This document shows, in pieces, positions 8,054 through 17,991 of a DNA stretch of 47,856 nucleotides (the stretch's first letter is position 1; each line of letters begins with the position of its first letter). The position numbers and the translations under genes are program-made. This stretch comes from Rikenellaceae bacterium. GTDB lineage: Bacteria > Bacteroidota > Bacteroidia > Bacteroidales > Rikenellaceae. The notes beneath the pieces were generated by a model that worked only from the letters and a program-made list of their open reading frames with translations, ran no database searches and was not told where the DNA came from. The stretch covers positions 1-47,856 of the forward strand of contig JAFQJK010000068.1 in the NCBI GenBank assembly GCA_017415005.1, given 5' to 3'.

Positions 8054-9037
8054 ATGAAAAAATTTCTTCTTGCCCTGGCCGTTGTGTCGGTCGCTGCGGT
8101 GGCTTGTAACGACGATGATGATGCGCCGGTACCCGTATCGGTGACGAGTGTGACGATCAATCAGGGGCCTGCCATGTACGCTTCGATGGCTGTGGGTGCC
8201 GCTATGCCGACGCTGAGCGTGACCGTCAAGCCCGACGATGCGACCAATAAGACGATGGAGTGGTCGGTCAGCGCCAATACGGCGGTGACGATCGATAAGA
8301 ATACCGGCAAGCTGACCCGCACCGATGCCGCACTCACCGAGCCGATCGAGGTTACGGTGCAGGCCCGTTCGGTCAATGGTGTCGATGGTACTGCCAAGCT
8401 GTACCTGACTCCCGAGGCTCCGGCCGGTTATGGCGTGATCGACTCGATCAAGCATCTGGCGAACTTCTACATGCTCGACCGCAATGTGGGCGCCAGCGCC
8501 GTGGGAACGAGCGGTAACTATTACCAGTGGGGACGCAATGCCGTTGTTGCCACCGAAGGCGCCACGGCCGTTAACGGTAGTTTCGATTACAATGTTACTT
8601 GGGCAGCACCCGCGTCGTGGGCTACGGCCGCAAGCCCCTGCCCCGACGGCTGGCGTTTGCCGACCCAGGCCGAGCTTGAGCTGATCAAGTCGCTGACTCT
8701 GCCCTATTTCGATAATCTGGCTATGGAAGATTTCGGTATGGATCCGTCCTACACGGAGGAGCAGGCCGCCGAGTCGCTTCGTATCTATAACATGCTGAAG
8801 ATGGCCAATAGCGGCATGTTCCAGGTGAAAGATACCGACGGAGACGGCATGATTTCGGCAGGCGAAGTGTCGAAATATATGGCTTCGGCTCCCACGTTCT
8901 GGAGCTCGGACGTTGTGACCGGGACGACCGGGTTGCTCGGTATGTCGTTGGCTTACAATTTTGCCAACAATCTGATCCCTGCAGTGGAGAAGACCCGTCC
9001 GGTTATGTTTGCCATGCCTGTTCGTTGCGTAAGATAG
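8054..9037 (+). CDS. surface lipoprotein with Ig-like domain, EF-hand loop and Fib_succ_major-like C-terminus
   Basis: A 327-residue protein with a lipoprotein signal (Cys18 in VAAVACND). The mature N-terminus is acidic (NDDDD), like Bacteroidetes lipoproteins sent to the cell surface. Residues about 28-117 resemble a bacterial Ig-like (BIG2) domain: LSVTVKPDDATNKTMEWSVS. The rest carries landmarks of the Fibrobacter succinogenes major domain family: YYQWGRN, PCPDGWRLPTQAEL, FWSSD and the terminal MPVRCVR. An EF-hand-like calcium loop, DTDGDGMISAGE, is inserted at about 260-271. Function is unknown; binding or adhesion at the surface is inference. It is expressed alone, from its own promoter to a strong terminator. 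Confidence 0.7.
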   Translation: MKKFLLALAVVSVAAVACNDDDDAPVPVSVTSVTINQGPAMYASMAVGAAMPTLSVTVKPDDATNKTMEWSVSANTAVTIDKNTGKLTRTDAALTEPIEVTVQARSVNGVDGTAKLYLTPEAPAGYGVIDSIKHLANFYMLDRNVGASAVGTSGNYYQWGRNAVVATEGATAVNGSFDYNVTWAAPASWATAASPCPDGWRLPTQAELELIKSLTLPYFDNLAMEDFGMDPSYTEEQAAESLRIYNMLKMANSGMFQVKDTDGDGMISAGEVSKYMASAPTFWSSDVVTGTTGLLGMSLAYNFANNLIPAVEKTRPVMFAMPVRCVR

Positions 9038-9067
9038 TTTGCGCTGATTTTTGGACGATAACCCATA

Positions 9068-9120
9068 AACCGACCTGTCTGCATGAGTACGGCTCATTGG
9101 GGGCAGGTCGGTTCCTTTTT
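9068..9120 (+). terminator. Rho-independent terminator of the lipoprotein gene
   Basis: Arms AACCGACCTG (9068-9077) and CAGGTCGGTT (9104-9113) enclose an inner stem ATGAG/CTCAT (9083-9087 and 9093-9097) and are followed by CCTTTTTCT. It is 30 bases past the stop codon. Confidence 0.85.
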
Positions 9121-9166
9121 CTCGTACCGCGGTCAGCGACCAACCGGCTGATCCTGCGCTGTTAAT

Positions 9167-12010
9167 ATGGAACGACGAGATCTTTACTTATCTATGATGG
9201 AGAAATTCCGATTCGGACGGAGGCTGTTGAGGGTCCCGTTTATACTGGCTGTGCTTTTGGCGCTGTCAGTTTCTTTGTCTGCGCAGACGCCCTCCAGGGG
9301 CAAAGGGGCGCTGACCTATACGGGCTATGTGTTCGACAAGGCGACCAAAGCCCCGATGGTGGGCGTTACGGTCAACCTGCCCCAGTACGGTATCTGGGCG
9401 GTTACGGACGTCCGGGGGCAGTTTACGATGCAGAACGTCCCGGCGGGCGAGACGCAGATCGAGCTCAACTTCGTCGGCATGGTGCCCGTCGAGGAGAAGA
9501 TCACGGTGGCGGCCAAGGCCGAACCGTCAAAATTTTTCATGGAGCAGGAGAACTTCGGATTGGACGAGGTGACGGTCGTGGCCAAGAGCAACAAGGTGGG
9601 CGCGTCGACCGCTTCGTCGATCTCGCGCTCGGCCATGGACCACCTGCAGGCCACCTCGCTGGGCGACGTGATGGAGCTGCTGCCCGGCGCGCTCGCGTCG
9701 AACCCCACGCTCAACTCGCCGTCGAAAGCCACGCTGCGCCAGGTGCAGGGCGATGCGATGAACAGTCTCGGAACGTCGATCGTCTACAACGGCGCGCCGA
9801 TCTCGAACAACGCCAACCTCCAGATCGGCAATACGGCGACCGAAGGCTCGCTCAACACGGGCTTCTCGTCGACGGCCGGCTCGGGCAAGGACATGCGCCA
9901 GATCGCGGTCGACAACATCGAGTCGGTCGACGTGATCCGGGGTATACCCTCGGTCGAGTACGGCGACCTGACCTCGGGCGTGATCATCATCAATCCCAAG
10001 GCGGGCAGCTTCCCGTGGCAGGTGCGCCTGAAGATCAACCCTACGCTTACGCAGGCATCGCTCGGCAAGGGCTTTTACCTCGGCCCCAAAGCGGGCGACC
10101 TGAGCTTCGACTTCGACTATGCCAAGTCGCTCAGCGACGAGCGCCGCCCTTACCAGGGTTTTCAGCGCTTCACGTCCAACCTGCTCCATACGGTCAACAT
10201 CACCAGGGAGCTGCGTGCCACCACGGGCTTCGGTTTTTTCTCCGACCTCGACGCGACGAAGCTCGACCCGTCGGATGCCCGATACATGCGCGAGCGGCGG
10301 GCGGAGAACATGGGCTTTAAGTTCAATACCAACGTGGTGTGGAGCCCCAACCGCAAGTTCCTGAAGTTCGTCCGTTTCAACTTCTCGGCCGATTACGAGA
10401 ACCAGAAAGGCTATACGCAGGAGATCAAGAACAATTTCGGCTACATGATCACTTCGGCCATGCAGGACGGGACGGTGACCTCGAACCGGAATGAGATCAT
10501 CTATGACAAGGACGGCAATGCGCTGACCAACAATCATATCCTCGACCCGTCGGCGATGACCAACATCCTGCCGTACGAGTTCCTGACCAAGATGCACACC
10601 TACGGTAAGCCGCTCAATATCTTCGGCAAGGTGACAGGCAGCTTCCTGGGCGATATCGGGTCGGTCAGCAACCGCATTATCGTCGGGGCCGACTGGCGGA
10701 CGGACGTCAACTTCGGCCGCGGCCGCGTGTTCGACCCGCTGATGCCGCCCTCGTCAGGGCTGCGCATGCGTCCCTATACCGATATTCCGGCGCTCAACCA
10801 GCTCGGGGTCTACCTCGAGGACAACATCAAGGCTACGATCCTCAAGCGCGACTTCAAGGTGCAGCTCGGTCTGCGCTTCGACCTGATCCAGCCCGGCCGC
10901 ACCGAGGGCGGGTCGGTGTGGTCGCCGCGTGTCAATGCTTCGTACGACATCGTGCCCCATGTCTTCACGATCCGTGGCGGGTGGGGGATCACGGCCAAGG
11001 CGCCGCCCCTGATGTTCCTCTATCCCGACCGGGCCTACTTCGACTTTGTCAACTACGACAACCTGGGCGAGGGGCTGCCCGAGTCGCAGCGCCTGAGCAT
11101 GATCACGACCAAAGTCTACGACACGTCGAACCCCAACCTCAAGATCGCCAAGAACCGCAAGGCCGAGGTGGGCTTCGATCTTACGCTGGGGCAGATGGCT
11201 TTTGCCGTGACGGGCTTTATGGAAAAGCTGACCAATGGCTACTCCTTCGGATACGACTTCGGGTCGTACCGGTTGTTCGATCTGGTTAAGTATAAAGGTA
11301 CCGCGCGGCCGGGCGACTATCCGCTGCTCGAGGTCGATCCTTCGCAGTCGAGCCGGGTCGTGCTGGGCTATAACCGGCCGCTCAACGACAAGGTCAATAA
11401 GACGAAGGGGCTCGAGTTCGACCTTAATTTCGGGCAGTTCAAGGCCATCCGCACCTCGTTCGTGCTCAACGGCGCGTGGATGCAGTCGAAGCTCTACTCG
11501 ACCAATTACAGCTTCTACCAGAAGAGCCCCGAAAACGGCGTATACAAGAATATCGGCGTTTACGGGACGGGCGACGGCAGTGCCTACGAGCGGTTCTCGA
11601 CCACGCTGCGCATCATCCACAATATTCCGCGCATCAGTTTCGTCGTCTCGCTCTCGATCCAGACCATCTGGAAGGACGAGCAGTGGTTCCTCGGGACCGA
11701 AAACAAGCTTCCGATCGGCTACCTCTCGGCGACCGACCTGAGCTACACGGCTTTCGGACCTAATGATGTGATTCCGGAAGATGTTAAAAAGACGATCGAC
11801 CTCAGGCGCGAGATCAGGGACTGGTACTCGCCGCTGTGGCTGTTCAACCTGCGGGTTACCAAGGAGATCAAGCAGAAGCTCGGCTTCGCGTTCTTCGTCA
11901 ACAATATGTTCATGCACTGCCCGCTCGAAGAGAGCAAGCGCTATCCCGGAAGATACAGCACGCGCAATCCGCGCCAGTTCTTCGGGGCCGAAGTGTGGGC
12001 CAAGTTCTGA
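9167..12010 (+). CDS. TonB-dependent outer-membrane receptor
   Basis: A 947-residue protein, or about 937 if translation begins at the methionines at 9194/9197. The signal peptide ends near LSVSLSAQ. Residues about 45-125 are a carboxypeptidase-regulatory-like domain (GYVFDKATKAPMVGVTVNLP). The plug follows (SVDVIRGIPSVEYGDLTSGVI), and the remainder is a beta-barrel with many alternating aromatic strands, ending in GAEVWAKF with the usual terminal phenylalanine. Such receptors import iron complexes, vitamins, peptides or glycans using TonB energy. There is no SusD-like partner, so it is not a typical glycan SusCD pair. The three following genes (DUF4876-like lipoprotein, DUF6850-like barrel, M16 peptidase) are spaced 23, 32 and 172 bases apart, suggesting one transport unit. 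The substrate is unknown. Confidence 0.88.
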   Translation: MERRDLYLSMMEKFRFGRRLLRVPFILAVLLALSVSLSAQTPSRGKGALTYTGYVFDKATKAPMVGVTVNLPQYGIWAVTDVRGQFTMQNVPAGETQIELNFVGMVPVEEKITVAAKAEPSKFFMEQENFGLDEVTVVAKSNKVGASTASSISRSAMDHLQATSLGDVMELLPGALASNPTLNSPSKATLRQVQGDAMNSLGTSIVYNGAPISNNANLQIGNTATEGSLNTGFSSTAGSGKDMRQIAVDNIESVDVIRGIPSVEYGDLTSGVIIINPKAGSFPWQVRLKINPTLTQASLGKGFYLGPKAGDLSFDFDYAKSLSDERRPYQGFQRFTSNLLHTVNITRELRATTGFGFFSDLDATKLDPSDARYMRERRAENMGFKFNTNVVWSPNRKFLKFVRFNFSADYENQKGYTQEIKNNFGYMITSAMQDGTVTSNRNEIIYDKDGNALTNNHILDPSAMTNILPYEFLTKMHTYGKPLNIFGKVTGSFLGDIGSVSNRIIVGADWRTDVNFGRGRVFDPLMPPSSGLRMRPYTDIPALNQLGVYLEDNIKATILKRDFKVQLGLRFDLIQPGRTEGGSVWSPRVNASYDIVPHVFTIRGGWGITAKAPPLMFLYPDRAYFDFVNYDNLGEGLPESQRLSMITTKVYDTSNPNLKIAKNRKAEVGFDLTLGQMAFAVTGFMEKLTNGYSFGYDFGSYRLFDLVKYKGTARPGDYPLLEVDPSQSSRVVLGYNRPLNDKVNKTKGLEFDLNFGQFKAIRTSFVLNGAWMQSKLYSTNYSFYQKSPENGVYKNIGVYGTGDGSAYERFSTTLRIIHNIPRISFVVSLSIQTIWKDEQWFLGTENKLPIGYLSATDLSYTAFGPNDVIPEDVKKTIDLRREIRDWYSPLWLFNLRVTKEIKQKLGFAFFVNNMFMHCPLEESKRYPGRYSTRNPRQFFGAEVWAKF

Positions 12011-12033
12011 TCTGAAAAATTTTAAGGAGACCG

Positions 12034-13287
12034 ATGATGAAGAGAGTAAATCGCATATTTGCAGGGTTGCTGGCGACGCTGATGCTCGCGGGGTGCCGCG
12101 AGGACACGGCGCCTGCGTCGCCCTATGCCGATCCGTTCGACGTACACCTGACCTACTCGGTGTTCGGTGACACGAAGCCTTTCTCGACGCCGCTCGAGCT
12201 GACGCTCACCAACAACAGCGAGCAGTTTGAGTACACGCGCACGACCGACCTCTGGGGCAAGGTACGCCTCGACGGGCTGCTGCCCGGCGAGTATTCGGTC
12301 AGCGTCACGGGGCGGCTGACCGCGGCCGAGGTGGCCGAGATCACCGGCGGGCCGGCCGATGCGGGCTGGACGCTGACGGGCTATGCCTCGTCGGTGCGTC
12401 TCCGGACCGGGGCGGGCAACTCGCTCGGAACGCTGACCCTGGCTTCGTCCGAGTCGGGCGCGATCGTGTTCAAGGAGCTCTATTACGCCGGGTCCCGCAC
12501 GCCGAGCGACGGGCAGTACCGCAATGACGGCTTCTACTCGATCCACAACAATTCGAAAGTGCCCGCGCCGCTCAATAACATCTATATCGGCGTTATGGAG
12601 CACTATGGCGGGTTCAACCAGGCGCCCCCGCTCTGGGAGGGCGAGGAGGCCGGCAATTACAGGAACGTGTATGTGAAGGCGCTGTGGAAGATCGTGGCCG
12701 ACGATGCTGAGCCCGTGACCCTCGAAGCGGGCGCGACGGCTGTGATCGCCGTGATGGCCGCCCCGCACAACAAGGATGCGCAGTACAACCTCAATTCGCC
12801 GGTCGATCTCTCGGGGGCGGATTATGAAGCCTATGTGATCGATCCGCAGAATCCCTATCCGGATTTTCCCGCGCCGAACATGAAGATGGTCTTCTGGCCC
12901 GATTACAGCTACCTGTGGCGCATCTCGGTCTTCGGGCGCGGCATGGTGCTGATCGAGGCGTCGGCGGCCGATGTGGCCGGGTTCGAGCAGGTCGTGCTGC
13001 CTTCGACGTTCTGGGCCGGCGGCGAGACCGAGGAGTACTACACCTGCCTCAAGGTGCCCAACAGCTTTGTGATCGACGCGGTCGACCTGATCCAGAACAA
13101 GACCACTTCGGTGACCAAGCTTTTCCCGCCGTCGCTCGATGCCGGGTTTGCGACCGTCGAGGGGACCTATGTGGGTAAGAGCGTGATCCGCAAGGTCAAG
13201 AGCGACGAGGGCGGCGTGGTGGTCTACCAGGATACCAACAATTCGACGGCCGACTTCGAGGTCAACGACGCGCCGCTCAGTAAGTAA
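12034..13287 (+). CDS. DUF4876-like lipoprotein partnered with the TonB receptor
   Basis: A 417-residue lipoprotein with a clear lipobox (LAGC, Cys21) after MMKRVNRIFAGLLATLM. Residues about 35-130 are an Ig-like or regulatory beta domain (DVHLTYSVFGDTKPFSTPLELTL begins it). The C-terminal part contains IVFKELYYAGSRT, DGFYSIHNNS and LNNIYIGVMEHYGG, which I recognise as DUF4876-type sequence. The family is found next to TonB receptors in Bacteroidetes and has no established function that I can cite. By position it could be the substrate-binding partner of the receptor 23 bases upstream. The assignment rests on recall of the family's appearance, so a profile search would settle it. Confidence 0.65.
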   Translation: MMKRVNRIFAGLLATLMLAGCREDTAPASPYADPFDVHLTYSVFGDTKPFSTPLELTLTNNSEQFEYTRTTDLWGKVRLDGLLPGEYSVSVTGRLTAAEVAEITGGPADAGWTLTGYASSVRLRTGAGNSLGTLTLASSESGAIVFKELYYAGSRTPSDGQYRNDGFYSIHNNSKVPAPLNNIYIGVMEHYGGFNQAPPLWEGEEAGNYRNVYVKALWKIVADDAEPVTLEAGATAVIAVMAAPHNKDAQYNLNSPVDLSGADYEAYVIDPQNPYPDFPAPNMKMVFWPDYSYLWRISVFGRGMVLIEASAADVAGFEQVVLPSTFWAGGETEEYYTCLKVPNSFVIDAVDLIQNKTTSVTKLFPPSLDAGFATVEGTYVGKSVIRKVKSDEGGVVVYQDTNNSTADFEVNDAPLSK

Positions 13288-13319
13288 ACATGCCGGAAAC
13301 GAGAAAATGAGAACGATCC

Positions 13320-14963
13320 ATGAGTAATTTTATCCAGAATCTATATCGCTTATCGCTGGTTGCCGGACTGGTGCTGCCCGTTGCCGCGTGGGCTCAGGCC
13401 GGCGCGGATGGTGCGGGCGCGGCGCTCGCGGATACGGTGTCCGATGCCCGGACCGTGCCGCTCGATGCCGTGCCGGTGGCCCGCACGGCGCTCAAGCTCA
13501 CGCCGCTCGATGTCGCCTATTTCAAGGAGACGGCCTATACGCTCGCTGCGGGCAACGCTTCGGCGCTGGTTCTCGGGCGGCAGGTGGCCTACTCGGACCT
13601 CAGCCTCGGGCTGGGCATCGAGAACGGTTCGTTCCACCGCCCGCAGCAGGCCGCCCACATCTTCAACTACGGCCTGGACGCCGAGGGGGCGATGACGCTC
13701 GGCAAGCTCTATGTGAGCGGGGGCTTCCGTTTCCTGCAGTCGAAGGAGGACGACGTGAAGTTCAACTCGATCCTCGACCCGTATCGCGGGACGCCCTATA
13801 TCATCGCCGACAGTACGGGGGGCGACTGGACCAAGCAGGCCTACGACCTCTGGGCGCAGGGGACTTCGCCGCTGATCGCCGATGTGGTGGCCTTCGGTCT
13901 CCGCGCGGGGATCAATGTCAACCGGGGGGCCAAGAAGATCGACCCGCGCCCGCAGTCCAACTCGAACGCGATCAGCGTCAGCCCGTCGGTGACGCTGCGC
14001 TACCGGGCGCACGCTCTCAGCGGCGACTACACCTACCGCCGCTTCCGCGAGAATACCAACCTGATGCTCTACAACTCGTCGGAGGCCCAGAAAATTTACC
14101 TACTCAAGGGTATGGGGCAGTATATCTACGACATTTTCAGCGCCAATGAACGCGAGCGCCAGTACAAGGGCGACGGTCATACGGCGGGTGTGGAGTACCA
14201 TTTCGACATGCGCCGCTTCCACCTGCTCGTGCGCGGGACCTATGAGAACTATGTCGAGGAGGCGTCGGACATCGAGAACAACAAGCCCCGCAAGCGCGGC
14301 CGTATCTATGAGAACAACTACGGGGCCCGGCTGGTGGCCAGCTATACGGGCGACCGGCTCACCCACCAGTTGGAGGCGGAGTACCGCGACGACGAGCGCT
14401 CGGGCCGCGAGATCATCCAGGTGTTCAATTCCGACGCCGGGGTCAATGCCTGGCAGACCGACTCGGAGGCTCCGCGCCGCAGTGTGGTGACCAGTCGGGC
14501 GGCCGAGCTGCGCTACGCGCTGATGGTGATGGCCTCGCCCGAGCGCTACAAGTGGCGCGTGGCCCTCGACGGGCGGATCGAGAGGTTCGCCGACGAGTAT
14601 GCCGTGCTCGACTCGTACAACCGGTTCCGCCGCGGCGTGGCCGGATTGGAGGTCGTGCGGACCCTCGAGGCGCGTAAGTGCTACTACCGGGTGGGGCTCA
14701 ACGGGATGGTCAACCGCGTGTGGGACAAGAGCATGAACTATGTGACGCGCGAGAGTGAGGACCGGACGATCGAGAACGGTTTCGTCCGTCCCGACATCGC
14801 TATGCTGTGGCAGAATTATTACGGTCTGGGGGCCGATCTGATGTGGGGCTACCGCTTCAGGCGGGGCGAGAGCGTATACGTCCGCGCGGCGTATGGGTAC
14901 AAGCATGCGGCCGACGGCTTCTCGCGCCACGCCACCGAGGTGCGGGTGGGGTATAGTTTCTGA
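13320..14963 (+). CDS. DUF6850-like outer-membrane beta-barrel protein
   Basis: A 547-residue protein with a signal peptide (MSNFIQNLYRLSLVAGLVLP, cleavage after AWAQ). The mature protein is made of alternating strands with aromatic girdles (for example LYVSGGFRFLQ, HALSGDYTYRRFREN, SVYVRAAYGYKH) and ends EVRVGYSF, with the C-terminal Phe expected of an outer-membrane barrel. It resembles the DUF6850 family that accompanies DUF4876 proteins. There is no plug domain, so it is not itself a TonB receptor. It lies 32 bases after the lipoprotein gene and is very likely cotranscribed with it. A role as an accessory channel or assembly partner is inference. Confidence 0.65.
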   Translation: MSNFIQNLYRLSLVAGLVLPVAAWAQAGADGAGAALADTVSDARTVPLDAVPVARTALKLTPLDVAYFKETAYTLAAGNASALVLGRQVAYSDLSLGLGIENGSFHRPQQAAHIFNYGLDAEGAMTLGKLYVSGGFRFLQSKEDDVKFNSILDPYRGTPYIIADSTGGDWTKQAYDLWAQGTSPLIADVVAFGLRAGINVNRGAKKIDPRPQSNSNAISVSPSVTLRYRAHALSGDYTYRRFRENTNLMLYNSSEAQKIYLLKGMGQYIYDIFSANERERQYKGDGHTAGVEYHFDMRRFHLLVRGTYENYVEEASDIENNKPRKRGRIYENNYGARLVASYTGDRLTHQLEAEYRDDERSGREIIQVFNSDAGVNAWQTDSEAPRRSVVTSRAAELRYALMVMASPERYKWRVALDGRIERFADEYAVLDSYNRFRRGVAGLEVVRTLEARKCYYRVGLNGMVNRVWDKSMNYVTRESEDRTIENGFVRPDIAMLWQNYYGLGADLMWGYRFRRGESVYVRAAYGYKHAADGFSRHATEVRVGYSF

Positions 14964-15135
14964 CCGGCGCGGTTCCGGTCTCCGGGCATGGAGGTGTGAT
15001 CGGCGGGCAGGAGCGGTCCTGTACACGGGACGATGGAGACGGCCGTTGCCGTGGCTGTGTTGCACGATCCGGGGCCGGACGGATTTGACAGTATGGGCCC
15101 GCCGCGCCGCGGGCCAGTAAAAGACAGACGAACAT

Positions 15136-17991
15136 ATGAAAGTATTGAAGATCGCCGCCCTTGCGCTGGCCCTCTGCCTGACCGCAGGCGGTTCGGCCGT
15201 GGCAGGCAAGACGGAGAGAGCGGGCAAGCCGTTCCGCTACGAGCCGAAGAAAGAGATTCCGGTCGATACGGAGCACATGGTCAAGGGGCAGCTTGCGAAC
15301 GGGCTGACCTATTATATCAGGCACAACGAGACGCCCAAGGACAAGGTCGAGCTGCGGATGATCGTCAACGCCGGGTCGATCCAGGAGGACGAGAACCAGC
15401 GCGGGCTCGCGCACTTCCTCGAGCATATGTCGTTCAACGGGACGCGTACGTGGCCCAATGCCGAGATGATCGGCATGCTCGAGAGCATGGGCGTGCGTTT
15501 CGGCTACGAGCTCAATGCCTATACCTCGTTCGACGAGACGGTCTACTACCTGCCGATCGCGGCCGACAAGATCGACGTAGGGCTTAACGTACTGCAGGAC
15601 TGGGCGGCTTATCTCAACCTGGCCGAGGCGGACATCGACCGCGAGCGGGGCGTGATCCTTGAGGAGATGCGCCTGGGGCGCAGTGCCGGGACACGCCTGC
15701 GCGAACAATACCTGCCGGTGCTGATGGCCGGGTCGCGCTATCCCGAGCGCCTGCCGATCGGTAAGGCCGAGGTGGTCTCGAATTTTACCTACGACGAGCT
15801 GCGCGCGTTCTACCACGACTGGTACCGGCCCGACCTGCTGGCCGTGATCGTGGTGGGCGACATCGACCCTGCGTATGTCGAGGAGCAGATCCGCGAGCGC
15901 TTCTCGGGGATGACGGCTCCGGCGACGGCCCGTCCGCGCATTGTCAGCCATGTGCCCGACCATGACTCGCTGCGCGTGGTGGTGGCGACCGATCCCGAGA
16001 CCTCGGGCTGCTCGGTCGAGATATCATACAAGCATTTGCCTAAGAAAGTCGTCACGCAGCGTGACTATGTCGAGCAGAATATCTACGATGCCCTTTATGC
16101 TTCGATGATCAACGCGCGCCTTGCGGAGCTCGCCGAGTCGGACAATCCGCCGTTCTTCGATGCCGAGTCGGGCTACGGGGCCTATTTCCGCGGCGTGAGC
16201 ACTTATTCGAGCTATGCGCGCTGCTCGCCCGACAGCGTGGCCCGGGCGCTGCGCACGCTGGCCACCGAGGACGAGCGTGTGCGCCGCTATGGGTTTACCC
16301 CGGGCGAGCTGGAGCGGGCCAAGGCCCGGATGACGGCCCGTTACGAGCGCTATTACAACGAGCGCGAAAAGACGGCGTCGGATCTTTATGTCGACGAGTA
16401 TCAGGTCAACTTCCTCACGGGCGAGCCGATCCCCGGCATCGAGTACGAGTACGAGCTGGTGGGGGCGGTGCTGCCCAAAGTGAAGGTGGCGGACATTAAC
16501 AAGTTGGCCGATAAGTATATGACCGAGCGGAACCGCACGGTGGTGGTGACGGGTCCCGCGAGCCGCGTCTATTCGTCTGAGGATGAGCTGCGGGCCATCG
16601 TCGAGGGTGTCCGCACGGCCGAGGTCGCCCCGTACGACGAGGGTGAGGTGGTGACCGAGCTGATGGACTTCACGCCCGAGCCGGGCACGATCGTCTCGGA
16701 GCGGACGCTTCCCGGGCTGAACCTGACGGAGTGGAAGCTCTCGAACGGCTCGACCGTCGTGTTCATGCCCACCGATTTCAAGAACGACGAGGTGCTGTTC
16801 CGCGCCTCGTCCAACGGCGGCTATTCGATGTACGGCCCCGATGATGATATGTCGGCGCTCTACGCCACGGCGATCCAGGACGAGAGCGGCGTGAACGGGA
16901 TCAACAATATCCAGCTCAAGCGCCTGCTTGCGGGCAAGACCATGTCGCTCACCCAGTCGCTCGTGCTCTACAACGAGTCGATGTCGGGCCGTTTCGCCCC
17001 GCGCGATGCGCAGGAGTTCTTCGAGCTGCTCTACCTTTACCACACGGCGCCCTATTTCGATTCGGCGGCCTATGTCCGCGTGATGCAGGCCGAGCGGAGC
17101 GAGTACGCCCACCTGCTCGACAGTCCGAACAACTATTTCGGTTATGAGGTGACCAAGATCATGAACAACGGCAACCCGCGCCGCAGCCGCTGGCCGGTGC
17201 CCGAGAACCTCGATCAGGTGCGGTTCGACCGGGCGCAGCAGATCTATAAGGAACGCTTCGGCAATGCCGCCGGGTTTACCTATGTTTTTGTCGGCAATGT
17301 CGATCCGGAGGCTATGAAGCAGCTGGTGCTGACCTATCTGGGCGGTATCCCGGGCGATGCGGCCGCTAAGCCCGGCTATGACGAGCAGGAGTTCACCTCG
17401 CCTGCCGGGCCGGCCGAGTATGTATTCCACAAGGGAAGCGAGCAGAAGGCTAACGTGACGCTCCGCTTCGTGAAGCCCGCCGACTGGGACAAGGAGATGG
17501 CCAATGCCTACTCGGCCTTCGTTGAGGTGCTCAACACGCGGCTGTTCGAGAGCCTCAGGCTCGATATGAGCGGTGTGTACGGTGTTTCGGTGAACGGAAG
17601 CGTCAATCGCGAGCATGAGCGCGAGGCGCGTCTCAACATTGCGTTCGGGACCAATCCCGGGTCGTACGAAGCGCTGTACGAGCGGACGATCGCCGAGGTG
17701 AAGAAGCTGATGGCCGAGGGGCCGACGACCGAGGAGCTCGACAAGGTGAAAGAGAAGCGGCGCGTGGCGCTCGATGCTTCGCTCCGGCAGAACGCCAACT
17801 GGCTGCTCGGCATCATGTACGCATACCGCTATGGTGTGGAGCCCGACAGCGCCGACGAGCAGCGGCGGCTGATCGAGGAGCTGACGCCCGGGCGTGTGCG
17901 CGAGGCGGCCAACGCCTATGTCGATCCGGCGACGGTGCTCAAATTCGTCCTGTTGCCCGATCCCGATGCCGAGCCGGCTGTGATGGAGTAG
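15136..17991 (+). CDS. periplasmic M16 (pitrilysin/insulinase) zinc peptidase
   Basis: A 951-residue protein with a signal peptide (residues 1-24, AVAGK). The inverted zinc motif HxxEH is present as H93-F-L-E96-H97 in LAHFLEHMSFNGT, and the third ligand glutamate is E176 or E177 in RGVILEEMR. The protein has the full tandem M16 architecture: an active N-terminal half, then inactive repeats with GNVDPEAMKQLVLTYLGG near 730. M16 enzymes degrade small peptides in a closed chamber. Here it follows the TonB receptor, lipoprotein and barrel genes on the same strand after a 172-base gap, so processing of an imported peptide ligand is an attractive but unproven idea. Confidence 0.92.
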   Translation: MKVLKIAALALALCLTAGGSAVAGKTERAGKPFRYEPKKEIPVDTEHMVKGQLANGLTYYIRHNETPKDKVELRMIVNAGSIQEDENQRGLAHFLEHMSFNGTRTWPNAEMIGMLESMGVRFGYELNAYTSFDETVYYLPIAADKIDVGLNVLQDWAAYLNLAEADIDRERGVILEEMRLGRSAGTRLREQYLPVLMAGSRYPERLPIGKAEVVSNFTYDELRAFYHDWYRPDLLAVIVVGDIDPAYVEEQIRERFSGMTAPATARPRIVSHVPDHDSLRVVVATDPETSGCSVEISYKHLPKKVVTQRDYVEQNIYDALYASMINARLAELAESDNPPFFDAESGYGAYFRGVSTYSSYARCSPDSVARALRTLATEDERVRRYGFTPGELERAKARMTARYERYYNEREKTASDLYVDEYQVNFLTGEPIPGIEYEYELVGAVLPKVKVADINKLADKYMTERNRTVVVTGPASRVYSSEDELRAIVEGVRTAEVAPYDEGEVVTELMDFTPEPGTIVSERTLPGLNLTEWKLSNGSTVVFMPTDFKNDEVLFRASSNGGYSMYGPDDDMSALYATAIQDESGVNGINNIQLKRLLAGKTMSLTQSLVLYNESMSGRFAPRDAQEFFELLYLYHTAPYFDSAAYVRVMQAERSEYAHLLDSPNNYFGYEVTKIMNNGNPRRSRWPVPENLDQVRFDRAQQIYKERFGNAAGFTYVFVGNVDPEAMKQLVLTYLGGIPGDAAAKPGYDEQEFTSPAGPAEYVFHKGSEQKANVTLRFVKPADWDKEMANAYSAFVEVLNTRLFESLRLDMSGVYGVSVNGSVNREHEREARLNIAFGTNPGSYEALYERTIAEVKKLMAEGPTTEELDKVKEKRRVALDASLRQNANWLLGIMYAYRYGVEPDSADEQRRLIEELTPGRVREAANAYVDPATVLKFVLLPDPDAEPAVME

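Noticed and set aside
9167..14963. Reading the receptor and lipoprotein as a SusC/SusD glycan pair
   Set aside because: The lipoprotein is beta-rich and DUF4876-like rather than the helical TPR fold of SusD, and no glycoside hydrolase is linked to the pair.
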